Shown: piece by piece, positions 34,684 to 44,200 of the stretch
How the letters are laid out: each line of letters opens with the position of its first letter
Position numbering within the stretch: position 1 is the first letter of the stretch
Assembly: GCA_029263855.1 (NCBI GenBank)
Contig: JAJUFC010000001.1
Span: forward strand, 409,207 to 473,206
Length of the DNA: 64,000 nt
Direction of reading: 5' to 3'
From: Candidatus Thermochlorobacteriaceae bacterium
Lineage (GTDB): Bacteria; Bacteroidota; Chlorobiia; Chlorobiales; Thermochlorobacteraceae
The notes under the pieces: model-generated
Told to the model about the DNA's origin: nothing
The model's database searches: none
Seen by the model: only the letters and a program-made list of their open reading frames with translations
Made by a program: the position numbers and the translations under genes

Positions 34684-35361
34684 TTACATTTCAAGATAGC
34701 GCATGAAGGCTTGCGCTTTTTGAGTAAGGTCTTCTTCGTAGTCGTTGGAAGCGTTAGAGTTATAGGTGATAAAGTAGCCATATCGCTCCAATGTGCGTTG
34801 AAGGCGGAATCCATCGCGGGTTTGCACGCACATCGTAATGCGTTGTGCGTTGTCATTGTCAATAGAACGCCGTGAGGCGATGCTTAAAACGGTTGTTTCG
34901 TTTTGCTCAATAAGTCGAATCATATCCGACATTTTGAACTTCGAAAGCGGAACTTCAACTTCCAAAAGGGAGGCATCGTCCGAAAAATAAAAGTCGTCAA
35001 AAAATTCTTGCATGACGTCGTCACGAAGCACAACGCCGTGATAGTTCATGGCTTTATCAACAACAGGAAGAAAATCGTGCTCGATTTTTCCGAAATGCTT
35101 GATGGCGTGATACGGGTGGTCGTTAAGGTCGAGCGTCAGCGGGGCATAAAGCGTAAAAGATGAAATCGGGCGATGAAGATTTTTTTCGCCTGCATCGGTG
35201 AGCATTTCAACATCGCTCTCTAAAAGCGTGCCGATGAGTTGGTCTTGTTTGAGAATGGGTAAGCCGCCGAGTTTAGTTTCTTGTATGAGCAGTGCGGCAG
35301 TTGCAAGTTTATCGGTCGGCTTCAGCGTCGGAATATCGGTGTGAAGAATGAGTCGGCTCAT
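34684..35361 (-). CDS. CBS-domain protein
   Basis: A 225-residue soluble protein with two CBS domains (about residues 1-60 and 75-130): 'LKPTDKLATAALLIQETKLGGLPIL' and 'NDHPYHAIKHFGKIEHDFLPVVD'. The C-terminal 80 residues ('MIRLIEQNETTVLSIASRRS') look like an ACT-type small-ligand domain. CBS pairs bind adenosine nucleotides, so it is probably an energy-state or ligand sensor. No transporter or enzyme domain is attached. It lies downstream of rpiB on the same strand. Confidence 0.82.
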   Translation of the reverse strand: MSRLILHTDIPTLKPTDKLATAALLIQETKLGGLPILKQDQLIGTLLESDVEMLTDAGEKNLHRPISSFTLYAPLTLDLNDHPYHAIKHFGKIEHDFLPVVDKAMNYHGVVLRDDVMQEFFDDFYFSDDASLLEVEVPLSKFKMSDMIRLIEQNETTVLSIASRRSIDNDNAQRITMCVQTRDGFRLQRTLERYGYFITYNSNASNDYEEDLTQKAQAFMRYLEM

Positions 35362-35465
35362 AGTCTTGACGGTTTAGAGTTACTTCAAGCGCGGTGTATC
35401 ATCGCCGCTGGTTCAATGTCGGGACTGAAAAGTATTTTTGCAAATTGATGATTGAATTGAGATTT

Positions 35466-35894
35466 CTAAGATTCAATTTTCTCGACTCGGCGCATGTGTC
35501 GTCCGCCTTCAAATTGTGCATTAAACCAATTCGTCAAACATCGTTCAACTTGTTCCGTGCTTAAAAATCGTGCGGGCAGGCACATCACATTGGCATTGTT
35601 GTGCTCACGTGAAAGATGTGCGATTTCTTCATTGAAAACAAGTGCGGCGCGAATCCCTTTAATTTTATTGGCGACGATAGAAACACCGACGCCACTTCCG
35701 CAAAGCAAAATGCCTTGTTCGGCTTCGCCTTGTGCAACGCTGTGTGCAACGGCTTTGGCAAAATCAGGATAGTCGACCGAATCAGGCGAGAATGTGCCTT
35801 TATCAATGACTTCATAACGATGTTGCGAAAGCCAATCAGCGACAAGTTTCTTGGCTTCGTAGCCCGCGTGGTCGCTTCCGATGGCGATTTTCAT
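35466..35894 (-). CDS. rpiB: Ribose-5-phosphate isomerase B
   Basis: A 142-residue enzyme. 'MKIAIGSDHAGYEAKK' at the start and C65 in LLCGSGVGVSI (catalytic base of RpiB), with a histidine in the REHNNANV loop, are diagnostic. It interconverts ribose 5-phosphate and ribulose 5-phosphate in the pentose-phosphate and reductive pathways. Length is normal. It sits in a leftward group between a membrane protein and the CBS protein. Confidence 0.94.
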   Translation of the reverse strand: MKIAIGSDHAGYEAKKLVADWLSQHRYEVIDKGTFSPDSVDYPDFAKAVAHSVAQGEAEQGILLCGSGVGVSIVANKIKGIRAALVFNEEIAHLSREHNNANVMCLPARFLSTEQVERCLTNWFNAQFEGGRHMRRVEKIES

Positions 35895-35949
35895 GGCAAG
35901 TCTTGGTTTTTAGTTTGAGAAGTTACACGATTAGCGATTGCGATTCGCT

Positions 35950-36507
35950 TCAATCGGCTCGGAAAGTTGCTTCGTATTTTTTTTCGGACGGTTGAGCCAT
36001 TTGTTTTTTCTGTTTGATAGAATCTGGTTTGAAAGACGCATCATATCCAACTTCTTGCGTGGAGACGCTTCTGCCGAAAATCAAACTTTGAAACAACCCA
36101 AAGAAACCGCCCAAGTATGCGGCGCAAACGACGGCGTAAAACGCAAGTTGGACGGGCGAGTCGATGCGACCATAAATCGCCGTCAATACTTCATGCGCAA
36201 TCGGGGTGCAAATCATTTTCGTAACCGCGCCTGAAATCGCTCCTGAAAGAATACCCGCAAAGCCATACCATAAAATTCCGCCCTCACCGATTTGACGCGC
36301 AATGTATCGCGAAAGCGTTGCGAAAAGCACGCCGAAGAGTGCACCAAAAACGAAACCGTAGCAAGTGCCGTTGTATGAGCCCGTGAAAAGCGTGAGCGTG
36401 AAGGCACAAATCAAGCCAAAACCGACGGCGTAAAGTGCCATGCGTGCATACTGCGAGGGTGTCTTTTTATCTCTTGTGATGGAATCAAACCAAGTGCGTT
36501 TCTTCAT
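35950..36507 (-). CDS. Small polytopic membrane protein
   Basis: A 185-residue protein with four predicted membrane segments (about residues 23-42, 50-70, 78-105 and 120-142), rich in Gly/Ala, and a charged cytoplasmic tail. 'GSYNGTCYGFVFGALFGVLFATLS' suggests close helix packing. No named family is recognised. It is the first gene of the leftward group leading into rpiB. Confidence 0.68.
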   Translation of the reverse strand: MKKRTWFDSITRDKKTPSQYARMALYAVGFGLICAFTLTLFTGSYNGTCYGFVFGALFGVLFATLSRYIARQIGEGGILWYGFAGILSGAISGAVTKMICTPIAHEVLTAIYGRIDSPVQLAFYAVVCAAYLGGFFGLFQSLIFGRSVSTQEVGYDASFKPDSIKQKKQMAQPSEKKYEATFRAD

Positions 36508-36676
36508 TCAAGTTCTTTGTAGTTAGTGTTAAGGAAGTTCGAACTGAATAACTAAACGGCGATTATCTTTGCTTCGTTCAAACAAGCCAAAATCAGTCGT
36601 CCGATTAGCACGAAAACATTAACACAAAACAGAGGGGCTTGAAAAAAGGCTTCAACACAAAAATGTTTATTGAGAA

Positions 36677-37342
36677 ATGATAACAGCACTTCGCGCCGTA
36701 TTGGAAAAAGAATTTTTGCTCGAATACCGAACGCGATACGGAGTAAATACAATCCTGCTCTTTGTTTTGGTCTCGGTGTCGCTGATTGTCTTTTCAGTAT
36801 CGGCGGAACTTCTAACAAGTGAACTCACGTCGGCGCTCTTTTGGAACACGGCATTCTTTGCGGCACTTTCAGCGATGCAACGCGGGTTTGTCAGCGAAGT
36901 GGAGCGCGGCACGATGCTCTTTTTGAAACTTTCGGCAACGCCCACTGCGATTTTTCTCGGAAAACTCATCTACAACTTTTTGCTCTCGCTTCTCGTCAAT
37001 GCCGCGATTGCGGTTCTCTATTTGGGATTGCTTTCGCTCGTGATTGAAAATCCAACCATTTTTCTAACAACACTTCTGCTTGGAAGCGCGAGCATCTCGA
37101 TTGTGCTGACGCTCATCAGCGCGGTGGTCGCCAACACGTCGGCGCGTGGTGGCTTGTTCGCGGTTCTTTCTTTCGTGCCGCTGTTGATTCCGATTTTTAT
37201 GACGGTTCGCGCCACACGAATCGCCACACAAGAAGACGCACCGTTTTTTCGGGCTGAAACCGAACTGCAAATTCTCGCCGCCTATACGCTCGTCATGTTT
37301 TTCGTTGCGCTGATGCTCTTCGAGTTCATTTGGGAAGAGTAA
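36677..37342 (+). CDS. ccmB: Heme exporter permease CcmB
   Basis: A 221-residue protein with six hydrophobic segments and the CcmB features: an N-terminal 'KEFLLEYRTRYGVNTILLFVLV' and FWNTAFFAALSAMQRGFVSEVERGT in the first third. CcmB with CcmA and CcmC moves or releases heme for c-type cytochrome maturation. ccmA and ccmC are not adjacent here. The gene is divergent from the leftward small membrane protein. Cytochrome c use fits a phototroph or aerobic respirer. Confidence 0.88.
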   Translation: MITALRAVLEKEFLLEYRTRYGVNTILLFVLVSVSLIVFSVSAELLTSELTSALFWNTAFFAALSAMQRGFVSEVERGTMLFLKLSATPTAIFLGKLIYNFLLSLLVNAAIAVLYLGLLSLVIENPTIFLTTLLLGSASISIVLTLISAVVANTSARGGLFAVLSFVPLLIPIFMTVRATRIATQEDAPFFRAETELQILAAYTLVMFFVALMLFEFIWEE

Positions 37343-37395
37343 TCGCAACGAGCCGCACGAAAATGCGTAACTTCAATTTGCAAAACTCACGACTG

Positions 37396-37815
37396 GCAAA
37401 ACTGCGCTGAGGCAATCGCTATGCCGAAGTTCAGGCATAGAGGAAAGTCCGAACATCACAGAGCAAGGCGCTGAACAAGGCAACGCTTCGGCGTTGCGCA
37501 AGTTCAGGCGGGCAGGAGCAATCCTCGCTCGACAGATAGCGCAACAGAAAGCAAACCGCCTCGCTTTCAAAGCGGGGTAAGGGTGAAACGGTGGGGTAAG
37601 AGCCCACCCTCGTTTGTAGCGATACAAACGCGAGGCAAGCCTCCCTGATGCAAGGCGATGTAGGAAGGCGTAGACTTCGGTCAGAAAGGTTGCTCGCCTG
37701 ATGAGCTGTTGGCTCAACGCTTTCGGGTGCGCCGCAATAGATAAATGATTGCCTTCGCTCTTCTGCCTTGTGCAGAAAGGCGAAAACAGAATTCGGCTTA
37801 CGTGCGCAGTTTTGC
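37396..37815 (+). ncRNA. rnpB: RNase P RNA (bacterial type A)
   Basis: The catalytic RNA that trims tRNA 5' ends. Helix P1 is formed by perfect 12-base arms at 37396-37407 and 37804-37815. The conserved GAGGAAAGTCCGAAC (from 37439), AGGGTGAAACGGTG and GTAAGAGCCCACC elements and the 3' ACAGAATTCGGCTTA (about 37786) are all present in order. A T-run follows P1, acting as the terminator. It fills most of the gene-free interval 37343-37905. Confidence 0.95.
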
Positions 37816-37830
37816 TTTTTTATTTCGAGG

Positions 37831-37862
37831 TTTGATTCCTCAAAGCGTGATGCGTAATTTCC
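37831..37862 (+). promoter_or_regulatory. Possible promoter of the PucC-like gene
   Basis: TTTG (37831-37834) lies 20 bases before TAATTTCC (37855-37862). The -33 element matches the Bacteroidota consensus; the -7 element matches only its first half. It sits between the rnpB terminator and the ATG at 37906. Confidence 0.35.
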
Positions 37863-37905
37863 CGTAACAAGAACGACCTGAAACTGCTAACTCGAACATT
37901 AAAAA

Positions 37906-39219
37906 ATGAACCGCCTAATCTATTACTTCAACCTCGTTCGACTTTCCCTTTTTCAAATCTCCTTCGGAATCATCTACGCCATTCTCACTGATACGCTCAA
38001 CCGCGTGATGACGATTGAACTCGGCATCGCCGCGTTCATCGTTGGCGGATTGATTGGCATACGCGAACTGATGGCGTTTCTGGGCGTGAAAATTTGGGCG
38101 GGAAATCTCTCCGACAAAACGCACTTCTTCGGCTATCGCCGCACGCCGTTTGTGCTGGGCGGCTTGCTCATTAGCGCCGTCGCCTTCTCGCTCATCGCGC
38201 CCGCCGCGTTCAAAATGCAAGAGAACTTTTGGGTGAGTTTGATTGAATTGATGGCGATTTTCACCGTGTTCGGAATTGGCTATCACGCCTCGCTGACGAC
38301 TTACTACGCACTCATTTCCGACTACGCGGGCGAGAAAAATTTGAGCAAAGTTGCCGCCGTCAGCTGGTGCTTGATGGTACTAACGGGCATTTTTACGGCG
38401 GTGGCGATGTCGACCTATCTCAAAGATTTTACTCACGAAAAATTGGCGACAGCCATGACAACGGCAAGCCTAATTGCCTGCGCGATTGGATTTTCAATGA
38501 TTCTTGGACTGGAACGGCGATATGAAGAACTTGATGCCAAAAAAGAAGAGTCGCTCACCTTCCTTCAATCCATAAAACTCATTAACGCTTCGCCGATTAC
38601 CAAAGCGTTTGCGTTTTACATCTTCATTTCCATTTTCGCCGCCTTTGGTCATGAACTCATCATGGAGCCGTTTGGTGCAGATGTGCTTGGGCTTTCCGTT
38701 TCAGATACGACGAAGTTCCGTCAGTATCTTGGCTCGTCGCAGTTGCTCTTTATGTTGCTCACGGGCTTTTTCATCAATCGGATTGGTATTAAAAACGCGG
38801 TTATCACGGGCAACGCGATTGCAACGGTTGGTTTTTTAATGTTGATGGGCGCGGGAATTTCGCAAAGCGTGCCGATGCTTTATTCTGCCTTGATTACGGT
38901 CGGAATTGGATTGGGATTTTGCACGATTGGGAACATCGTGTTCATGATTTCCATGCATGCGGGAAGAACAGGCTTGTATATCGGACTTTGGGGGACGGCG
39001 CAAAGTGCCGCGATGTTTTCGGGCGACATTGGAATGGGCGCATTGCGCGATGTGATGCTTCATCTTGCTTCGCCAATGATGGCTTACGGAATGCTGTTCG
39101 CGGTCGTTATCCTTGCCTTCACGATTTCAACCGTGATGGTGCCGCGCTTCTCGATTGAAAAGTTTGAAGAAGAAAGCCGCGTCTCGCTTGAAAAAATGCT
39201 CGCCGTCGCAAGCGATTGA
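37906..39219 (+). CDS. PucC/BCD-family MFS transporter (bacteriochlorophyll-linked)
   Basis: A 437-residue carrier with twelve predicted membrane segments. 'LIGIRELMAFLGVKIWAGNLSD', then GYRRTPFVLGG after the second segment, match the PucC/LhaA/BchG-associated (BCD) branch of the MFS rather than sugar or drug carriers. In purple and green bacteria these proteins help assemble or deliver bacteriochlorophyll to antenna complexes. No bch gene is adjacent. Together with the CrtQ-like gene it is the main reason to call the organism phototrophic. Confidence 0.8.
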   Translation: MNRLIYYFNLVRLSLFQISFGIIYAILTDTLNRVMTIELGIAAFIVGGLIGIRELMAFLGVKIWAGNLSDKTHFFGYRRTPFVLGGLLISAVAFSLIAPAAFKMQENFWVSLIELMAIFTVFGIGYHASLTTYYALISDYAGEKNLSKVAAVSWCLMVLTGIFTAVAMSTYLKDFTHEKLATAMTTASLIACAIGFSMILGLERRYEELDAKKEESLTFLQSIKLINASPITKAFAFYIFISIFAAFGHELIMEPFGADVLGLSVSDTTKFRQYLGSSQLLFMLLTGFFINRIGIKNAVITGNAIATVGFLMLMGAGISQSVPMLYSALITVGIGLGFCTIGNIVFMISMHAGRTGLYIGLWGTAQSAAMFSGDIGMGALRDVMLHLASPMMAYGMLFAVVILAFTISTVMVPRFSIEKFEEESRVSLEKMLAVASD

Positions 39220-39354
39220 ATCGCGTCGTCAAGAAACGTAACGAGCGAGCATAACGCACTTTTTTTTCAAAGGTTATCTTGCTTGATTGGAAGGCGCGCA
39301 TTAAATTCAGCGAAATTTTGCAGGGCTTGCAGAATGAACTAACCCAAACTCGTT

Positions 39355-40503
39355 ATGTTTTATCACAGGTTGGGAGCAATCCCGCCGAAACGACACATTC
39401 AATTCCGAAAGCCCGATGGGTCGCTCTACGCCGAAGAGTTGATGTCGACCAAAGGCTTTTCAGGCATTTACAGCAATGCCTATCGCCTTGCGCCCCCTAC
39501 AAAAATCAAACAACTTGGAAAAACCGAAGTCCTTTCGCTCGTGGCGCATCAAGCCGATGAGTTGCGCGCCTATCATTTGCGAATGAAATCCGCTGAGCGC
39601 AAGGGCGATTACCTTTCGGCGCGCGTGCCGATTTTGTTTAATGCAGATACAACGCTCTACATTGCCTTGCCGCAAGACGAAACGACATATTTCTATCGCA
39701 ACGGTGCCTCCGACGAAGTGGTGTTCGTTCACGAAGGAATCGGCACGCTTGAAAGCGAACTTGGCGAAGTGCCGTTCAAGCAAGGCGATTATGTGGTGAT
39801 TCCACGCGGTATTACGCATCGATTTGTGTTCAAGGAGAAACCGCGTCTCTTCATTGTTGAGACCCATTCGCCGATTCAAACCCCGAAGCGATACCGCAAC
39901 GAGTTTGGACAGTTGTTGGAGCATAGCCCGTATTGCGAGCGCGATTTGCGCCCGCCTGAACGGCTCGTTACGAAAGAAGAAAAAGGCGAGTTCGAGGTGC
40001 GCGTCAAGAAAGGCAACTTGATTGCCCGATATGAATATGATTATCACCCGTTTGATGTTGTCGGTTGGGACGGGTTTTATTTTCCGTTTGCATTCAGCAT
40101 TTATGATTTTGAGCCGATTACAGGTCGGATTCATCAGCCCCCGCCGGTGCATCAAGTCTTTGAGGCGCACAATGTGGTGATTTGTAATTTTGTGCCGCGC
40201 CTTTTTGATTATCACCCAGAGGCAATTCCCGCGCCATACAATCACAGCAACATTGATTCAGATGAGGTGCTTTACTATGTCGACGGGAATTTTATGAGCC
40301 GTCGAGGAATTGATGTGGCATCATTAACCTTGCACCCGGGCGGAATCCCACACGGACCGCACCCGGGAACGGTCGAGAAAAGCATCGGCTCGAAAGAAAC
40401 AAACGAATATGCCGTGATGATAGACACGTTCAAACCCTTGCATTTGACGGTTGATGCCATGCGGTTTGACGACGCGAACTATCCGATGAGTTGGAGTGTT
40501 TGA
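39355..40503 (+). CDS. hmgA: Homogentisate 1,2-dioxygenase
   Basis: A 382-residue cupin-fold enzyme. 'HEGIGTLESELGEVPFKQGD' with PRGITHRF in the first half and the metal-site region 'PPPVHQVFEAHN', HSNIDSDEVLYY and LHPGGIPHGPHPG in the second half follow the HGD pattern (two His and one Glu bind Fe(II)). It opens the ring of homogentisate with O2 in tyrosine breakdown. The bacterial short form is about 380 residues, so length is normal. maiA and fahA are not adjacent. An oxygen-dependent enzyme is informative about lifestyle. Confidence 0.88.
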   Translation: MFYHRLGAIPPKRHIQFRKPDGSLYAEELMSTKGFSGIYSNAYRLAPPTKIKQLGKTEVLSLVAHQADELRAYHLRMKSAERKGDYLSARVPILFNADTTLYIALPQDETTYFYRNGASDEVVFVHEGIGTLESELGEVPFKQGDYVVIPRGITHRFVFKEKPRLFIVETHSPIQTPKRYRNEFGQLLEHSPYCERDLRPPERLVTKEEKGEFEVRVKKGNLIARYEYDYHPFDVVGWDGFYFPFAFSIYDFEPITGRIHQPPPVHQVFEAHNVVICNFVPRLFDYHPEAIPAPYNHSNIDSDEVLYYVDGNFMSRRGIDVASLTLHPGGIPHGPHPGTVEKSIGSKETNEYAVMIDTFKPLHLTVDAMRFDDANYPMSWSV

Positions 40504-40579
40504 GGGCGAAATCCGCCGTCGCAGACGAGAGAATGTTTGTTACATAATCATTCACTAATCATAACCTTTTGTTGTTGAT

Positions 40580-41089
40580 ATGGGCAGAATCTCGCAAAAA
40601 GTGTTGGTGCTGAATCAAAGCTACGAGCCGATGAGCGTCTGCGACGTCAAAAAGGCAATTATTCTCGTCTTTGCGGGCAAAGCTGAAACGGTCGCAACCT
40701 ACCCCGACCAGTTCATTCGCTCGGTCTCGGCAGAGTTTCCGATTCCATCGGTCGTTCGGCTGATGGTGTTCATCGCCGTGCCGTATAAGAAAATTATGCT
40801 CACGCGCCGGAACATTTTGCGCCGCGATGGCAATCAATGCCAATACTGCGGACGCACAGATGGACTAACGATTGACCACATCGTGCCGAAATCACAAGGC
40901 GGCGGCGACACTTGGGAAAACTTGATTACGGCATGCACCAAATGCAACAACAAAAAAGCCAATCGCACGCCCGAACAAGCGGGTATGCAACTGCGCCGAA
41001 AACCAATTCGCCCGACGCACATTATGTTCATGCAGCGGTTCATCGGCAACATTTCCGATACTTGGAAACCATATCTCTACATGGGCTAA
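40580..41089 (+). CDS. HNH endonuclease family protein
   Basis: A 169-residue protein. The C-terminal HNH domain has the zinc pairs C87/C90 and C119/C122, the catalytic D99-H100 (TIDHIVP) and the N of ENLITAC. The N-terminal 80 residues ('[19 protein letters not shown]') are the domain that accompanies this HNH type in many Bacteroidota and cyanobacteria. DNA cleavage is expected, but the role is not known; it is widespread as a stand-alone chromosomal gene. A terminator follows. Confidence 0.88.
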   Translation: MGRISQKVLVLNQSYEPMSVCDVKKAIILVFAGKAETVATYPDQFIRSVSAEFPIPSVVRLMVFIAVPYKKIMLTRRNILRRDGNQCQYCGRTDGLTIDHIVPKSQGGGDTWENLITACTKCNNKKANRTPEQAGMQLRRKPIRPTHIMFMQRFIGNISDTWKPYLYMG

Positions 41090-41092
41090 GCA

Positions 41093-41121
41093 AGGCGACT
41101 GAAAAAACGGTCGCCTTTTTT
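41093..41121 (+). terminator. Rho-independent terminator
   Basis: AGGCGAC (41093-41099) pairs with GTCGCCT (41110-41116), followed by a run of T residues. It ends the HNH transcript before nifJ. Confidence 0.85.
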
Positions 41122-41278
41122 ATTTCCTACTCCCTGTGTGATTGAATAAAAATCGTCCAAAACGGCTGTTTGAAAACGCCGCCTCCGACCTGTTTCTACG
41201 CCTAATTTCATACCTTCTAATAACCCCACAGAGCGCGTGAAAAAGAAGTTTCGTTAAGTAACCATAAGGAGTAGTAAC

Positions 41279-44200
41279 ATGTCCGCACTCATTGATTCTT
41301 CCAAGAAAATCCAAACAGAAAAAAAGTTCATCACGATAGACGGCAACGAAGCGGTTGCACGTATTGCATATCGAACGAACGAAGTCATAGCGATTTATCC
41401 GATTACGCCTGCCTCATCGATGGGCGAACTTTCGGACGAATGGGCAAGTCAGCATTTGAAAAATGTATGGGGAACGGTGCCGACCGTTGTCGAGATGCAA
41501 TCCGAAGGAGGCGCGGCTGGCGCAGTTCACGGTGCCTTGCAAACAGGCGCACTCACGACTACTTTCACCGCCTCGCAAGGCTTGCTGTTGATGATTCCGA
41601 ATATGTATAAAATTGCAGGGGAACTGATGCCATTTGTTTTGCATGTCGCGGCACGCTCTCTGGCAACGCATGCGCTTTCCATCTTCGGAGACCACAGCGA
41701 TGTAATGGCGGCGCGCGCCACTGGCTTTGTAATGCTCTGCTCAAACTCGGTGCAAGAAGCACACGATTTTGCCTTGATTGCACAAGCCGCAACGCTCGGC
41801 GCACGCGTGCCGTTTGTGCATTTCTTTGACGGATTCCGCACCTCGCACGAAATCAACAAAATCGAAGAACTCTCGGACGATGTGATTCGCGCTATGATTC
41901 CCGACGACTTAATTGCCGAACATCGTCGTCGGCGGCTCGCGCCTGAGCATCCCGTCATTCGCGGCACGGCGCATAATCCCGACACCTATTTCCAAGCCCG
42001 CGAACGTTCCAATCCATTTTACATCACCACGATTGATGTGGTTGATGAAATGTTCAAGCGATTTGCGGCACTAACAGGGCGACGTTATCACCTTTACGAA
42101 TACTTCGGCGCGCCTGATGCCGAGCGCGTAATGGTGATGATGGGTTCGGGTGCAGAGACGGCAAAAGAAACCGCAAATTATCTGAACAAAAACGGTGAGA
42201 AGGTAGGCGTGTTAGCCGTGCGATTGTTCCGTCCGCTTAGCGCATTGCACTTCTTGAAAGCTCTGCCGAAGAGCACGAAAGCCATTGCCGTTTTGGATAG
42301 AACGAAAGAATCTGGCGCGACAGGCGAGCCGCTTTACCTCGATGTGATGAGTGCACTCTACGAAGGGCTTGAACCAGAACAGTTGCCAAAAGTCGTGGGC
42401 GGACGCTACGGCTTGTCGTCAAAAGAATTTACGCCCGCTATGGCGAAAGCTGTGTTTGATAACCTCAAAAAAGAAACGCCGAAAAATCATTTCACGGTCG
42501 GAATTACGGACGACATCACGCACACGAGCCTCGAAGTAGAACCCGATTTCACGATTGAATCCGACAACGTGGTGCGGGCGATTTTTTACGGACTTGGTGC
42601 AGATGGAACGGTCGGCGCAAATAAAAACTCGATTAAAATCATCGCCGAAAACACTGACCATTACGCACAAGGCTATTTCGTTTATGACTCGAAGAAATCG
42701 GGGTCGCTGACCATTTCGCATTTGCGCTTTGGCATTGAGCCGATTAGCGCACCGTATCTTATCAACGAAGCGCAATTTTTGGCGTGTCATCAATGGCAGT
42801 TCGTTGAGCGTTACGATATGCTCAAACGCTTAAAGAAAGGCGGAACATTTTTGCTCAACGCGCCTTATTCGGCTGATGAAGTTTGGGATAAACTGCCGCG
42901 CCTTGTTCAAGAAGAGTTAATCGCGAAAAAAGCAAAATTTTATGTGATTGATGCCTATAAAGTCGCGCGCGAAAACGGCATGGTCGGGCGCATTAACACC
43001 GTGATGCAAACATGCTTCTTTGCGATTTCAGGCGTGCTCGAAAAAGACAAAGCCATTTCGGAAATCAAAGAGTCAATTCGGAAGACCTACAAGAAAAAAG
43101 GCGAAGAAGTGGTTGCAAAAAATGTCGCAGCGGTCGATAACACATTAGCACATTTGTATGAAGTGAAAGTCCCCGAAGTGGCGACAAGCCAAGTGCAGAT
43201 GCACTCGCCTGTTACGCCCGACGCGCCCGACTTTGTCGCAGAGGTGTTGGGAAAAATTATTCTCGGTGAAGGCGATTCGCTCCCCGTAAGTTGCTTCCCA
43301 ATGGACGGCACCTATCCCGTTGGCACGGCGCAATATGAGAAACGAAATTTAGCGGAAGAAATACCGTCGTGGGATTCAAGCCTGTGTATTCAATGCGGAA
43401 AGTGCGCGATGATTTGCCCGCACGCCGCCATTCGCGTCAAAGCCTACGAGCCAAGTGTTTTGGTCAATGCGCCGGAAGGCTTCAAGACGACCGAAGGCAA
43501 AGACCGCAGTTGGCAAGGGCTGAACTACACGATTCAAGTTGCGCCCGAAGATTGCACAGGGTGTTCGCTCTGCGTCGACATTTGTCCTGCGCAAAGCAAG
43601 CAAGTGCCGAACCACAAAGCGTTGGATATGGTGCCGCAAGCCCCGATTCACGAGCGCGAAAAAAAGAACTGGGCGTTCTTCCTCGATATTCCCGAATATG
43701 ACCGCCGCAATATCAATGTCAGTGTGATTAAGCAGCAGCAACTTCAACAGCCGCTCTTCGAATTTTCAGGTGCGTGTGCGGGGTGCGGTGAAACGCCTTA
43801 TCTCAAACTCCTGACGCAACTTTTCGGCGATAGAGCAGTCGTTGCGAATGCAACAGGCTGTTCGTCTATCTTTGGTGGTAATCTTCCAACCACGCCTTGG
43901 TCAAAAAACAAAGATGGCTACGGCGCGGCGTGGGCAAATTCGCTCTTTGAAGACAATGCCGAGTTCGGCTACGGCTTCCGAATTTCCATCGATAAACAAC
44001 GCGAATTTGCTATCGAGCTGCTGAAAGCACATGCGGCGGACATCGGCGAAGACCTCGTCGAGAGCATCATCAACGCCACGCAAAAAAACGAAGCCGAAAT
44101 TTATGACCAACGCGAGCGCGTCGAGCGTCTCAAAAATCGATTGCGCGATATTGAAGCCGATTGGGCAAAGCGACTCTTAGAAATTGCCGATATGCTCGTG

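Noticed and set aside
36538..36571. Promoter-like TATCTTTG upstream of ccmB
   Set aside because: The -7 element matches the Bacteroidota consensus, but the only upstream partner is TTCG at 22 bases, so the match is too weak to list as a feature.
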